DNA of 64,000 bases from an uncultured Bacteroidales bacterium (GTDB taxonomy: Bacteria; Bacteroidota; Bacteroidia; Bacteroidales; UBA932), in assembly GCA_900316795.1 (NCBI GenBank), contig ONEF01000010.1, positions 1 through 64,000 on the forward strand. The letters run 5' to 3'. A model generated the notes under the pieces. The model was not told the DNA's origin. It saw only the letters and a program-made list of their open reading frames with translations, and made no database searches. The translations under genes were made by a program, and so were the position numbers. Of this stretch, positions 34,579 through 42,801 are shown piece after piece (the stretch's first letter is position 1; every line of letters begins with the position of its first letter).

Positions 34579-34599
34579 AGTCCACAAACCAACACAGAT

Positions 34600-34675
34600 G
34601 CGGAAATAGCTCAGTTGGTAGAGCATCAGCTTCCCAAGCTGAGGGCCGCGGGTTCGAATCCCGTTTTCCGCTCCA
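34600..34675 (+). tRNA. tRNA-Gly, anticodon CCC
   Basis: A full cloverleaf is visible. The acceptor stem GCGGAAA pairs with TTTCCGC, with D-arm GCTC/GAGC, anticodon stem TCAGC/GCTGA with loop TTCCCAA (anticodon CCC) and T-arm GCGGG/CCCGT with loop TTCGAAT. Discriminator T is typical of glycine, and the CCA end is encoded (34673-34675). Confidence 0.96.
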
Positions 34676-34680
34676 CTCTC

Positions 34681-34709
34681 AAAGAACTGGCACCCTGTCA
34701 GTTCTTTTT
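34681..34709 (+). terminator. Terminator after tRNA-Gly
   Basis: AAAGAACTG (34681-34689) pairs with CAGTTCTTT (34699-34707) around a 9-base loop, with five T at the end. It overlaps the last codons of the convergent proline dehydrogenase gene. Confidence 0.8.
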
Positions 34710-35870
34710 GTTTCTTCTTTTCTTCTCGGCACGCAGAAGGTTGAGTTCCCTTCCGGTCTGGCCGGCAACGGAGGTGTTCTCCTCAGCCCTTCTGACAAGA
34801 TATGGAACAACATCCTTTACCTTAGCGTAAGGAACGTATTTGGTTACATTGTAGCCTTCGTGGGCAAGGTTGAAGGAGATGTTGTCGCTCATTCCAAGCA
34901 GCTGGGCGAAGTGGATCCTCGGATCGTTGTGCGCAAGGCCCTTTTCATCTATCAACTGAGCAAGAAGGCGGTTGCTCTCTTCGTTGTGGGTGCCCATGAA
35001 GAGCTCGAAGTGGTCAAGATGATCCATCACGAACTTGACTCCGGCATTGTAGTTGGCATCTGTAGTTGCCTTGTCTTTGCAGATAGGATCAGGATAGCCC
35101 ATAGCGGCAGCCCTGGCCCTCTCTTCTTCCATATAAGCTCCGCGGACAAACTTGATGCCGGCTATGTAGTTGTTCTTTACGGCATCCTCGTAAATCTTTT
35201 CCAGATAAGGCATACGGTCGTGGCGGTACATCTGCAATGTGGCGAATATGATGGCTCTCTTCTTGTTGTAGAGCCTCATCATCTCGTCTGTCTGGGCGTC
35301 AATGGCATCCTGGAAGCAATAGTCCTCGGCATCGATGATGAGTCTTACGTCGTTGTCATAAGCTCTCTTGCAGAAAGCTGCAAACCTTTCCTGGTAAGCC
35401 TTGAACTCTTTCTCTTCCTCGGCGGTAAGAGGTTCTCTCTTTTCGGAAGCCTTGGCAAGAAGCTCGTCCGTGATGATGGTACTTGGCTTGAAAACGGCGT
35501 AAGCCAATGAAGGATTGTCTTTTGCAAAGTCTATTGAACGCATGGTCTCCTCAAAGGTGTACTGTATGCCTTCAGGAGTCTGCTTGCCCTCGGCGGAGAA
35601 GTCAAGAGTAGATTTGACGTTGAAACTCTTCAGATGGTCTATTGTCTTCTGGCAGTCCTGGAGAGTTTCACCGCCCACAAACTGTTTGTAAAGAGTTGGT
35701 TTTACAGCCCAACCGATAGGGAAACCGATCTTGAGTGCCAGGTTGGACGCGCCTTTGAGGAACTTTACCATACCCGGACGCTTGATTGTGTTGAACAGCA
35801 GCAAAGCGTTCTTGAGCTCCGACTTGCTCTTGGAGGAGAACGCAACTTCAAGATTATTGAAATCTACCAT
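34698..35870 (-). CDS. Proline dehydrogenase
   Basis: The 390-residue single-domain enzyme oxidises proline to pyrroline-5-carboxylate with FAD. The (beta/alpha)8 barrel motifs seen include TLDFSAEG early, YAVFKPSTI, LIIDAEDYCFQ and IKFVRGAYMEEERARA, the last corresponding to the substrate-binding arginine region. It ends in a Lys/Arg-rich tail. No pyrroline-5-carboxylate dehydrogenase is next to it, so it is not a PutA fusion. Confidence 0.9.
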   Translation of the reverse strand: MVDFNNLEVAFSSKSKSELKNALLLFNTIKRPGMVKFLKGASNLALKIGFPIGWAVKPTLYKQFVGGETLQDCQKTIDHLKSFNVKSTLDFSAEGKQTPEGIQYTFEETMRSIDFAKDNPSLAYAVFKPSTIITDELLAKASEKREPLTAEEEKEFKAYQERFAAFCKRAYDNDVRLIIDAEDYCFQDAIDAQTDEMMRLYNKKRAIIFATLQMYRHDRMPYLEKIYEDAVKNNYIAGIKFVRGAYMEEERARAAAMGYPDPICKDKATTDANYNAGVKFVMDHLDHFELFMGTHNEESNRLLAQLIDEKGLAHNDPRIHFAQLLGMSDNISFNLAHEGYNVTKYVPYAKVKDVVPYLVRRAEENTSVAGQTGRELNLLRAEKKRRNKKN

Positions 35871-35962
35871 GATATGAGACTTAAATGTTGTTCTTTACTT
35901 GACGATGAGTATCTATGCGGAAATACGCTGTGCCGGAAACTTAAAGACCGGAAACAAGGATC

Positions 35963-36856
35963 TTACAGTTTTGCAAGGGTATCCAAGACCATCTTGATGA
36001 GCTTCTCGATGTAAGGATGATAATCAGTGATGGCCTCCTTGGCGTAACGGTTGGCTATTATGCAGCATACGGTGATGGCCTCGTGGCCCATCTCCTTGGC
36101 CAGGCCGGCTATGGCGCTGCCTTCCATCTCGTAGTTGGTTACCTTATAGCCCTTTGAAGAGAAACTCTCGAACTTGGCGTTCATGTCCGGCATGGCAAGG
36201 CCCAGACGCAGAACCCTGCCCTGAGGACCGAAGAATCCCGGAGCGGAAATTGTCATTCCCTTTACGGTCTTCCTCTGGAACGCCTTAATAAGACGCTCGG
36301 AGTTTTTTACCACATAAGGTCTAGCGAGGTTTGGGTCCCAGCCCATGTGTTCCACTAAAGCATCCTCTATCTCCTTGTCAGTGACACTGTCTCGGTTTGC
36401 ATACCAGTTCACCAGGCCGTCGCAGCCGATGGAATAGTGGCTGAGGACATAAGATCCCAGAGGAATCTCAGGCTGGAGAGCTCCGCTGGTTCCTATCCTT
36501 ACAAGAGTGAGGCTCCTTTTCTCCTTCTTGATTTTCCTGGTGTTGAAGTCTATGTTGGCCACGGCATCCAGTTCGTTCATCACGATATCTATATTGTCCG
36601 TGCCAATGCCTGTTGAAAGGACAGTTATCCTTTTACCTTTGTACATTCCTGTAGTTGAGACAAATTCGCGGCTTTGTTTGGTAAACTCTATGGCTGTCAT
36701 GTTCTTGGCAACCAGAGACACCCTGCCAGGATCGCCAACCAGAATCACCGTGTCTGCAAGTTCCTCAGGACGGAGATTTATATGATAGATAGACCCGTCA
36801 GCATTGAGCAGAAGTTCGGATGCCGCAATTGTGGAAGATTTGGTAGTTTTCATCAT
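35963..36856 (-). CDS. Nucleoside phosphorylase, uridine phosphorylase-like
   Basis: A 297-residue member of the PNP/UDP family, which splits nucleosides with phosphate into base and ribose-1-phosphate. Phosphate-site motifs VGDPGRV and STGIGTDNIDI, the RIGTSGALQP block and the ribose-binding YEMEGSAI are seen. Uridine is the most likely substrate. The frame opens further upstream at a TTG, but the ATG pair at 36856/36853 lies about 12 bases after a predicted transcription start. Confidence 0.82.
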   Translation of the reverse strand: MMKTTKSSTIAASELLLNADGSIYHINLRPEELADTVILVGDPGRVSLVAKNMTAIEFTKQSREFVSTTGMYKGKRITVLSTGIGTDNIDIVMNELDAVANIDFNTRKIKKEKRSLTLVRIGTSGALQPEIPLGSYVLSHYSIGCDGLVNWYANRDSVTDKEIEDALVEHMGWDPNLARPYVVKNSERLIKAFQRKTVKGMTISAPGFFGPQGRVLRLGLAMPDMNAKFESFSSKGYKVTNYEMEGSAIAGLAKEMGHEAITVCCIIANRYAKEAITDYHPYIEKLIKMVLDTLAKL

Positions 36857-36874
36857 AAAACATTTTAATTTTCT

Positions 36875-36882
36875 CAAATTTA
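36875..36882 (-). promoter_or_regulatory. -7 promoter element for the nucleoside phosphorylase gene
   Basis: The minus strand reads TAAATTTG (TAnnTTTG); the plus-strand element of the divergent gene is only 20 bases away. Confidence 0.55.
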
Positions 36883-36901
36883 GCAAAAAAAGATAAAGCG
36901 T

Positions 36902-36909
36902 TATATTTG
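36902..36909 (+). promoter_or_regulatory. -7 promoter element for the DUF4293-like gene
   Basis: TATATTTG followed by C, 25 bases ahead of the ATG at 36934. Confidence 0.6.
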
Positions 36910-36933
36910 CAGGGCATAAAAATTTTCATCGCG

Positions 36934-37407
36934 ATGAAAAAGATAAACCATTTGACACTGATACTATCAAGCGCCGTCCTTATGGCGATAATGATATTCG
37001 GGGAGATTTACAGGTCATGTCCTCCGTTTCTGGTGCTGACCGTCATTAGCCTGCTGATTTCTCTCTCATGCCTTTTCTTGATACACCACAGGACTCTCCA
37101 GATGAGGCTCTGCGTCTATAACGCCATCATCCTCCTGGCTTACCAGATATGGATCGTGGTATTGTTCATAAGCCTCAAGAAAGGAGGCCTGACGCTTGAC
37201 AGATTCCCTGTTTCAGTGGTTTTCCCGATTATTTGCGTTATCCTTAACTTCTTAGCTGCCAGTATGATAAGAAAAGCCATGGCTTCCGAGGCTGTAATGA
37301 AGATCATAAAGAAAGGCAAGGTGAACAACCAGTTAAGGAAGGATATAAGGAACAACCGGTCCAAGGAAGATATAAGGGATCTCAGTCAAAAGAATAAGAA
37401 AGGTTGA
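36934..37407 (+). CDS. Four-helix membrane protein, DUF4293-like
   Basis: The 157 residues hold four predicted transmembrane helices with short loops and a basic C-terminal tail. The block LQMRLCVYNAIILLAYQ and the last helix VVFPIICVILNFLAA, followed by RKAMASEAV, resemble DUF4293, a Bacteroidetes family without known function. The ATG at 36934 overlaps an ATCGCGAT palindrome; an upstream TTG is less likely. The last 26 bases overlap the 3' end of the convergent gene. Confidence 0.6.
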   Translation: MKKINHLTLILSSAVLMAIMIFGEIYRSCPPFLVLTVISLLISLSCLFLIHHRTLQMRLCVYNAIILLAYQIWIVVLFISLKKGGLTLDRFPVSVVFPIICVILNFLAASMIRKAMASEAVMKIIKKGKVNNQLRKDIRNNRSKEDIRDLSQKNKKG

Positions 37408-37759
37408 GGTATTCCATATCTTTCTCTTCAGCCGTACCCTCTCCCCAATACCGGGAGCCGTCTTCTCCCTTGATCCTGAAGCGGAAACGGTAAAAGTTGT
37501 TCCCCGATGGGGTTACGGAATCCTTTTCAACGATCTTGACTCTGTCCACATAATGTGGCAGGTGAATGTTGGCCGCATCTGAGAAAAGCTCCAGGTTCAA
37601 TGTGCGTCTTATGTCTTCAGCTTTGACGGTTACCTTGCCGTCTCCCAAGAAAAATCCCAAAAAGATCAGCAAGGCTATCCATCCAATGACGAAAAGAAAA
37701 AGAGCCCTGACGCCCCATCTTTCAACCCAGCTGAGCTTCAAACCCTTAAGCGTCTTCAT
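37382..37759 (-). CDS. Small membrane-anchored protein of unknown function
   Basis: I do not recognise this 125-residue protein. One strong transmembrane helix lies at about 17-38. The remaining ~85 residues look like a small beta-rich extracytoplasmic domain with RFRFRIKGEDGSRYWGEG. It follows the zinc-ribbon/CD225 gene by 3 bases and is the last gene of the S9-peptidase operon. Its 3' end overlaps that of the convergent DUF4293-like gene by 26 bases. Confidence 0.6.
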   Translation of the reverse strand: MKTLKGLKLSWVERWGVRALFLFVIGWIALLIFLGFFLGDGKVTVKAEDIRRTLNLELFSDAANIHLPHYVDRVKIVEKDSVTPSGNNFYRFRFRIKGEDGSRYWGEGTAEEKDMEYLNLSYSFD

Positions 37760-37762
37760 ACA

Positions 37763-38149
37763 TCAATCTTCCAAAAAGGCTCCGGTTACATACAATAATA
37801 CAAAGAGCACAAAACCTGCAATAACACCACAGACCACTACCTTTCTGGCCGTGTCAGATTTTCTGGCGGCCAGCGCGTAGTTTTTATGCTTGTAGGCACT
37901 GAACGCCTGCAACGAGAAAACAATGCCTAAGATTCCCATAGGAAGACAACAGCAGAAAGTCAGCAGGATGGATTCAACAATATAGCTCTTGAACCATCCA
38001 GGATGCTTGGAATAGTCTCTGTCATCGGTCTCGGCCTTGTCCCAATTCAGTTTGGCCAGGGCAGGCTGAGTGAGCGAAGCTCCGCAGACCTTGCAGGTTT
38101 TCGCTCCTTCCTCGTGGGCGGTTCCGCATTCCGGGCAGTAAATCATCAT
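37763..38149 (-). CDS. Zinc-ribbon protein with a CD225/dispanin-type membrane domain
   Basis: The 128 residues start with a zinc ribbon (CPECG and CKVCG, two CXXC knuckles at residues 5-8 and 19-22). A two-helix membrane region follows, with SILLTFCCCLPMGILGIVFS and a second helix near 104-123, fitting the CD225/interferon-induced transmembrane family. Bacterial members have no settled function; they may affect membrane shape or association. It starts 2 bases after the S9 peptidase stop. Confidence 0.75.
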   Translation of the reverse strand: MMIYCPECGTAHEEGAKTCKVCGASLTQPALAKLNWDKAETDDRDYSKHPGWFKSYIVESILLTFCCCLPMGILGIVFSLQAFSAYKHKNYALAARKSDTARKVVVCGVIAGFVLFVLLYVTGAFLED

Positions 38150-38151
38150 TT

Positions 38152-40587
38152 CTACAGGTTCTTTTCAGGATAAAGGCTGTTCCACCATGAAGGATCGTCT
38201 TTGAGGTATTTCTGGAACCAGGCCATAATGGTGTTGCTCCACTTGATTCTCTTGGAGTACTCCAGGATCCAGTGGTTTTCTCCCTTGACTTCAACAAAGG
38301 CCACTTCTCTGCCCAGAATCTTAAGAGCCGTGAACATCTGGATACTCTCGATATGAGGAACGTTGGTGTCTGCCGAGCCGTGCAGCAGAAGAAGCGGAGT
38401 ATGGATCTTGTCAGCATTGAAAAGCGGAGAATGTTTGGTGTACATATCAGGATTGTTCCACGGATAGCTCTCGGCGCTGGCCACGTGACCGTATGAATAA
38501 CCCCAATAGCCTTCTCCCCAATAACTTGCAATGTTGCTGATTCCGGCGTGTGAAACAGCGCAGGCAAAAATGTCTGTCTTGGTCTGGAGGTACTGGGTCA
38601 TGAATCCGCCGTAGCTGGCCCCTATGCAACCGATCTTGCCCCTGTCCACAAACGGATGGGCATCGCAGAATTTCTTCACGCCTTCTATGATGTCGTCTGC
38701 CACATAGTCTCCCCAGGTCTCCACGTGGCGGGCTGAGAACTTCTGCCCGAAACCTATGGCCCCGCTTGGCTGGATCACATAAACGACGTAGCCCAGAGAG
38801 GCATAATACTGCTGAGGATAACGGCTTTCAAGAGAACGGGTTGTAGGAGTACAGCCGCCATAGTAGTTGACAATCATCGGGTACTTTCTGGAAGGGTCGA
38901 ATCCCGGAGGAAGGTAGAAGCGGCCCTGTATCTGATCGCCGAGGCGGTTGGTAAAACTCCAAGGCTTACATTCTCCCATTATCACGTCTTCATATCTGCT
39001 CTCCGAAACATCCTCCAGCAGATAGTCCTTGTCTTTCTTTACATCCTTGATGTAAAGCTTGGATGGAGATGAAGCTCCGCCACCCACATAACACATAGTC
39101 TGGCCGTTTTCAGGAAGGTTCCACGATGTGACCACTTCCGGTATCTGGCTCAGTTTGCGGCTTTTGCCCGTCTTCGGGTCAAAGGCGTACAGAGTCTTGA
39201 ATTCTCCTTCAGTAACTCCGGCATAGATCTTCCCGTCCTTGCGGTTCCAGGAAACTCCGTCTAATGAAGGGTCAAAGTCCTTGGTCAGGCATCTTGCTTT
39301 GCGGCCGGCAATGTCAAATATGTACATCTGGATATCATACATGTTAGGAGTCTGGCCGGGAGTCATGTTGCCTATGCCCCCGAACGTCTCAGGAGAGCCC
39401 AGTACCAAAAGACTCTTGGCATCAGGAGAGAACATCGCCCTGGAGAGGAAGCCGTCTCCGCGGATAATGGTATCCACGACCCAGGTCTCAAGGTCAACTA
39501 TACAAATATCGGTGCTGCTGGAAGGCCTTTTCCGGACCTGCAGGTTCCTTATTCCGACCAGCAGATAACGGGAGTCGTCTGAAATATCCATAGGATAGAC
39601 TTCCTTGCTGCCGAAAGAAAGCCGTCTCAGACTACCTGTCTCCAGGTCATAATAACTCAGGTAGGTACGGTCTCTCCAGCCAGGCTGCCTGTCGTCGGGA
39701 TCCAGTATCTGGTAAACGTTCTCGTCCTCCTTAGGTCCTTCTGATTCCTCGGCGACAATCATGAACTTCATGTTCGGAACAAGGAAAATGTTTCCCTTTG
39801 GAAGGTTCTCGGCGACCAGCTCGTCAGCTCCGCCCGGAGTGGCTTTCCAGAGCCTGCGGTTACCGTCCACAGTCTCATACCAGGCGTACTCGTTTCCGCC
39901 GTTGAGCCAGAAGATGCCGCCCTTTTCCCTGATGACTTTTCCGGTAGGGAGTTCCTTGAGCTGAGTCTTGCGTGTGGTCTTTGCCTTGCGGTCTGTGTCT
40001 GAAGTGCTTACGATTACATACTGACCATTTTCGGAAATGCTTGCAGTGCCCATTTTCTCTCCGTAAAGCACTTCGTCCATCCCGAAGTAATGCTTAGGAG
40101 AAAGAGTCCAGGCCACTTGGCTGTCAGACTTGAGACTCACGAAAAGGGAATCCTTGCCTTCCCCGCTGCTGAGCACTTTGATGTCTATGCGGTGCTGCCT
40201 TGGGTCCAGCTTAAGCCCCTTGAGGGAGCTTGCCTTGCCGTCGAGATAAGCCTTGTAGTCCTCGGCTCCTTTGATTTCCACATCCACCTTCTTGAAATTC
40301 AGGTCGTTGATAAAGAAGGAGAACACCCCTACGCTCTTGCCTTCACAGGCCGGGACTGCACCCGCAGGGACTTCTGATGTCTGCCTGCCTTTAAGTGGAG
40401 CGGCGTCCATAAGGCTCTTGGCATCGAAAGCCTTTCCTTTGGCATCCTTGGTCTCGAACAGTGGAGAAGACACCTTGTAAGGTCCGGCGTAATTGAACCT
40501 GTCCACCACCGTGCTTGTCTTCTGAGAATATGAAACCGGGGCAACCAGCAGCAGTACTGCAGCAAACAAAGTTTTATTAATGGTCAT
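38152..40587 (-). CDS. Prolyl oligopeptidase (S9) family peptidase, exported
   Basis: The 811-residue protein has a signal peptide ending VSYSQK and a beta-propeller-like N-terminal part (about 160-520). The C-terminal S9 hydrolase carries Ser658 in GASYGGFMTQ, Asp in HGSADTNVPH and His in VKGENHWI. It resembles dipeptidyl-peptidase IV-like enzymes that release dipeptides in the periplasm. The start codon follows directly after ATTATCGCGAT, the same upstream sequence as in the alpha/beta-hydrolase gene at 14417. The lipoprotein gene lies 13 bases upstream. Confidence 0.9.
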   Translation of the reverse strand: MTINKTLFAAVLLLVAPVSYSQKTSTVVDRFNYAGPYKVSSPLFETKDAKGKAFDAKSLMDAAPLKGRQTSEVPAGAVPACEGKSVGVFSFFINDLNFKKVDVEIKGAEDYKAYLDGKASSLKGLKLDPRQHRIDIKVLSSGEGKDSLFVSLKSDSQVAWTLSPKHYFGMDEVLYGEKMGTASISENGQYVIVSTSDTDRKAKTTRKTQLKELPTGKVIREKGGIFWLNGGNEYAWYETVDGNRRLWKATPGGADELVAENLPKGNIFLVPNMKFMIVAEESEGPKEDENVYQILDPDDRQPGWRDRTYLSYYDLETGSLRRLSFGSKEVYPMDISDDSRYLLVGIRNLQVRKRPSSSTDICIVDLETWVVDTIIRGDGFLSRAMFSPDAKSLLVLGSPETFGGIGNMTPGQTPNMYDIQMYIFDIAGRKARCLTKDFDPSLDGVSWNRKDGKIYAGVTEGEFKTLYAFDPKTGKSRKLSQIPEVVTSWNLPENGQTMCYVGGGASSPSKLYIKDVKKDKDYLLEDVSESRYEDVIMGECKPWSFTNRLGDQIQGRFYLPPGFDPSRKYPMIVNYYGGCTPTTRSLESRYPQQYYASLGYVVYVIQPSGAIGFGQKFSARHVETWGDYVADDIIEGVKKFCDAHPFVDRGKIGCIGASYGGFMTQYLQTKTDIFACAVSHAGISNIASYWGEGYWGYSYGHVASAESYPWNNPDMYTKHSPLFNADKIHTPLLLLHGSADTNVPHIESIQMFTALKILGREVAFVEVKGENHWILEYSKRIKWSNTIMAWFQKYLKDDPSWWNSLYPEKNL

Positions 40588-40600
40588 ATCGCGATAATAA

Positions 40601-41368
40601 TTACTGTATTTCTATTCCGTGTTCTGCAGCCTCTTTCCTGACTCTTTCTGAATAGGATGAGAACCACTCGTCATAAGAAGCCTTGTATTTCGGGTTCTTC
40701 TTGAGCATCTTCTGAAGATTAGAGATGTTGTTGAGATAGATGCCGACTTCTTCCGGGTTTTCCTTGAATATGGTGCCTTCGTCATAAGTAGGGACAAAGA
40801 CCTCCACTTCATCGAGCAATTTGTCCATGCCGTTGGCGTCAAGTTCCTGGAAGTGCTTGATCTGGCCGGCTATGTATTTACGGGCCTCTTCTGTCTCCCT
40901 GGTCGGAGTGGCGCTCTTCCAGATGACATCGGCAATGTACCACTCGCCGTCCTTGAACTCAAGAAGCAGGGTATACCTGAATTCGTAGCAAGGAGGATCC
41001 TCATAGAAAAGGTCTGCCTCGGCCTTTGTGCCATCTATCATCCTGATCTTTTCTATTGTAAGCGTCCTCTCTACCGGATTGCACACGTCAAAGACCTTTC
41101 CGCTCCACTGGAAGTCCATATACACGTCATTGGCGATGTATTTCAGACAATCTATCTCCCTGTACAGGCCGAGCAAAGTGTCAGTGTAGAAAAGTGGCCT
41201 TTGTTTCAGGCCTATATGTTCGGTCTTCATCATTTGCTCCACCCTCTGCTTCACATACTTGACTGTAAGTTTATCAGGTCCTTGGGCGGTCTTTCCGTTG
41301 TTTTTGCAGGAAAGTGCGCAGACGGCAAGACAAAGGGCTGCGCATGCAATGATTTTTGTTGCTTTCAT
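40601..41368 (-). CDS. Lipoprotein of unknown function
   Basis: The 255-residue product has a lipoprotein signal with the lipobox CALSC (Cys21). The mature part holds a beta-rich middle, with ECDxYxx-like LYREIDCLKYIAND and YTLLLEFKDGEWYIADV, as in DUF3828- or NTF2-like proteins. A helical C terminus follows. I can place it only loosely in such families. It is first in the operon with the S9 peptidase. Confidence 0.65.
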   Translation of the reverse strand: MKATKIIACAALCLAVCALSCKNNGKTAQGPDKLTVKYVKQRVEQMMKTEHIGLKQRPLFYTDTLLGLYREIDCLKYIANDVYMDFQWSGKVFDVCNPVERTLTIEKIRMIDGTKAEADLFYEDPPCYEFRYTLLLEFKDGEWYIADVIWKSATPTRETEEARKYIAGQIKHFQELDANGMDKLLDEVEVFVPTYDEGTIFKENPEEVGIYLNNISNLQKMLKKNPKYKASYDEWFSSYSERVRKEAAEHGIEIQ

Positions 41369-41396
41369 ATCGATTCAAATAATTCTTGCAATTTAG

Positions 41397-41404
41397 CAAA
41401 ACTA
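41397..41404 (-). promoter_or_regulatory. -7 promoter element for the lipoprotein/S9 peptidase operon
   Basis: The minus strand reads TAGTTTTG followed by C (TAnnTTTG), about 28 bases before the start codon. Confidence 0.5.
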
Positions 41405-41411
41405 TTTGAAT

Positions 41412-41419
41412 TATCTTTG
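41412..41419 (+). promoter_or_regulatory. -7 promoter element for the metallophosphoesterase gene
   Basis: TATCTTTG (TAnnTTTG), 22 bases before the ATG, in a divergent arrangement with the element at 41397. Confidence 0.55.
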
Positions 41420-41441
41420 ACAAGGCAAAATCACCAGACAA

Positions 41442-42800
41442 ATGAAAAGACACTTCATACTTGCGATACTCTCGTTAACCGCCATCCTTCTGGCAGGAAA
41501 CGTATCATATTCCCAGTACAGGGAAAACAATGAAACATTCAACATTCCTGTCGATACTTCAGGGCGCTATATCTTCAGCATCAACACCTGTCCGGGTGAA
41601 GACTGCTCCACGCAGATGAACGTGAGCTTTGCCGCAGACAAAAATATCTCAGAATGTTATGTCTATCTGGTTTCCAGCAGAAAGAGGAGATCTGCCGGCG
41701 GGTACAGGCTGATTCCTTCTGAACTTACCCTCTGCACCGTGTACGACAGCATATATTCCAAAAAGGCAAACGGCGAGAACTTCTATGAAGACGCCGTCTT
41801 CCACAAGTTCAGCTGCTCGTTCACCAACCTCAAGCCCGACACCCGCTACGACTACTGGATTGTGGCAGCATACAAAGACAGCTACCAGGTCCAGCGCTAT
41901 GTTTCTTCAAAGACCCATACTTTCACAACAGCCGGAAGGAAAGAATGGAACGCCTGCATCATTTCCGACTACCACAGCTATCCTCCTCTGCCTAAAAGAC
42001 TTTCATCGGCGATGAAAATGGTGGAGACCGTAAACGCCTTCTCCGTAAGCAAAGGGCACAAAGGCATTGACTGGGTGCTGCACCTTGGAGATGTCTGCGC
42101 CTGGGGCGGAAGCTGGAGTTTCTGGAAAGACATGTACAGCCAGGAAGCTTTCAGGAAATATATGTGGGCAGGGCTCAACGGCAACCACGACAACATGTCC
42201 AGGAAGTACCAGCTCACCAACCAATACTTCAAGAACGCCACGGCAAATCCACTGAACGGATACGACGGAGAAGAAGGCGTATGCTATCATTTCACATACG
42301 GGAACACCCTTTTCGTGATGCTCAACAGCGAGAGCATGAGAGACAGCACCGGACTGGCAAAAGCCCGGCAATGGGTCCGCAAAGTCCTCAAAGAAAGCAA
42401 TGCCAAGTTCAAGGTCGTCTGCGAACACTACCAGTGGTTCTTTGGAGAAAACGGAAAAAGCAGCCAGTACAGACGCTGGAAAGACCTCTTTGACGAATGT
42501 GGCGTGGATCTGGCCCTTGGAGCCAACAACCACATCTATGTCCGCTCACAGAAACTCTATAACGACCGGATTGCAGAAAACGGTCCCGGAACGGTTTACC
42601 TCCAAACCCCTTCTTCTGACAATGAAAGAGGCGTTGAGATGAAAGAACTTACAGACAACCGGGAAATCCTGGCAAAACGCTGGACAGAAGGCGGCAGGAC
42701 AATAGGAGCCTTGCTCATGGAAGCGGACAAGCACTCACTGGTACTCACCCTTCTTGACAGGGAAGGAAAGATTGTGGATTCAGTAGTGATAAGTAAATAG
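41442..42800 (+). CDS. Exported purple-acid-phosphatase-like metallophosphoesterase
   Basis: The 452-residue protein has a signal peptide (to about YSQ) and an N-terminal fibronectin-like domain (about 45-165). The calcineurin-like core then shows ISDYHSY, HLGDVCAW, NGNHDN, a His in VVCEHYQWF and a late NNHIYVRS. In this last motif the usual GHXH is changed: Asn362 stands for the first His, while His364 is kept. Such enzymes hydrolyse phosphoesters in the periplasm. Loss of one metal ligand may reduce or change activity. Confidence 0.8.
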   Translation: MKRHFILAILSLTAILLAGNVSYSQYRENNETFNIPVDTSGRYIFSINTCPGEDCSTQMNVSFAADKNISECYVYLVSSRKRRSAGGYRLIPSELTLCTVYDSIYSKKANGENFYEDAVFHKFSCSFTNLKPDTRYDYWIVAAYKDSYQVQRYVSSKTHTFTTAGRKEWNACIISDYHSYPPLPKRLSSAMKMVETVNAFSVSKGHKGIDWVLHLGDVCAWGGSWSFWKDMYSQEAFRKYMWAGLNGNHDNMSRKYQLTNQYFKNATANPLNGYDGEEGVCYHFTYGNTLFVMLNSESMRDSTGLAKARQWVRKVLKESNAKFKVVCEHYQWFFGENGKSSQYRRWKDLFDECGVDLALGANNHIYVRSQKLYNDRIAENGPGTVYLQTPSSDNERGVEMKELTDNREILAKRWTEGGRTIGALLMEADKHSLVLTLLDREGKIVDSVVISK

Positions 42801-42801
42801 A

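Noticed and set aside
34600..34675. tRNA-Gly as an integration site of a mobile element
   Set aside because: No integrase gene, no repeated tRNA 3' end and only backbone genes on either side.
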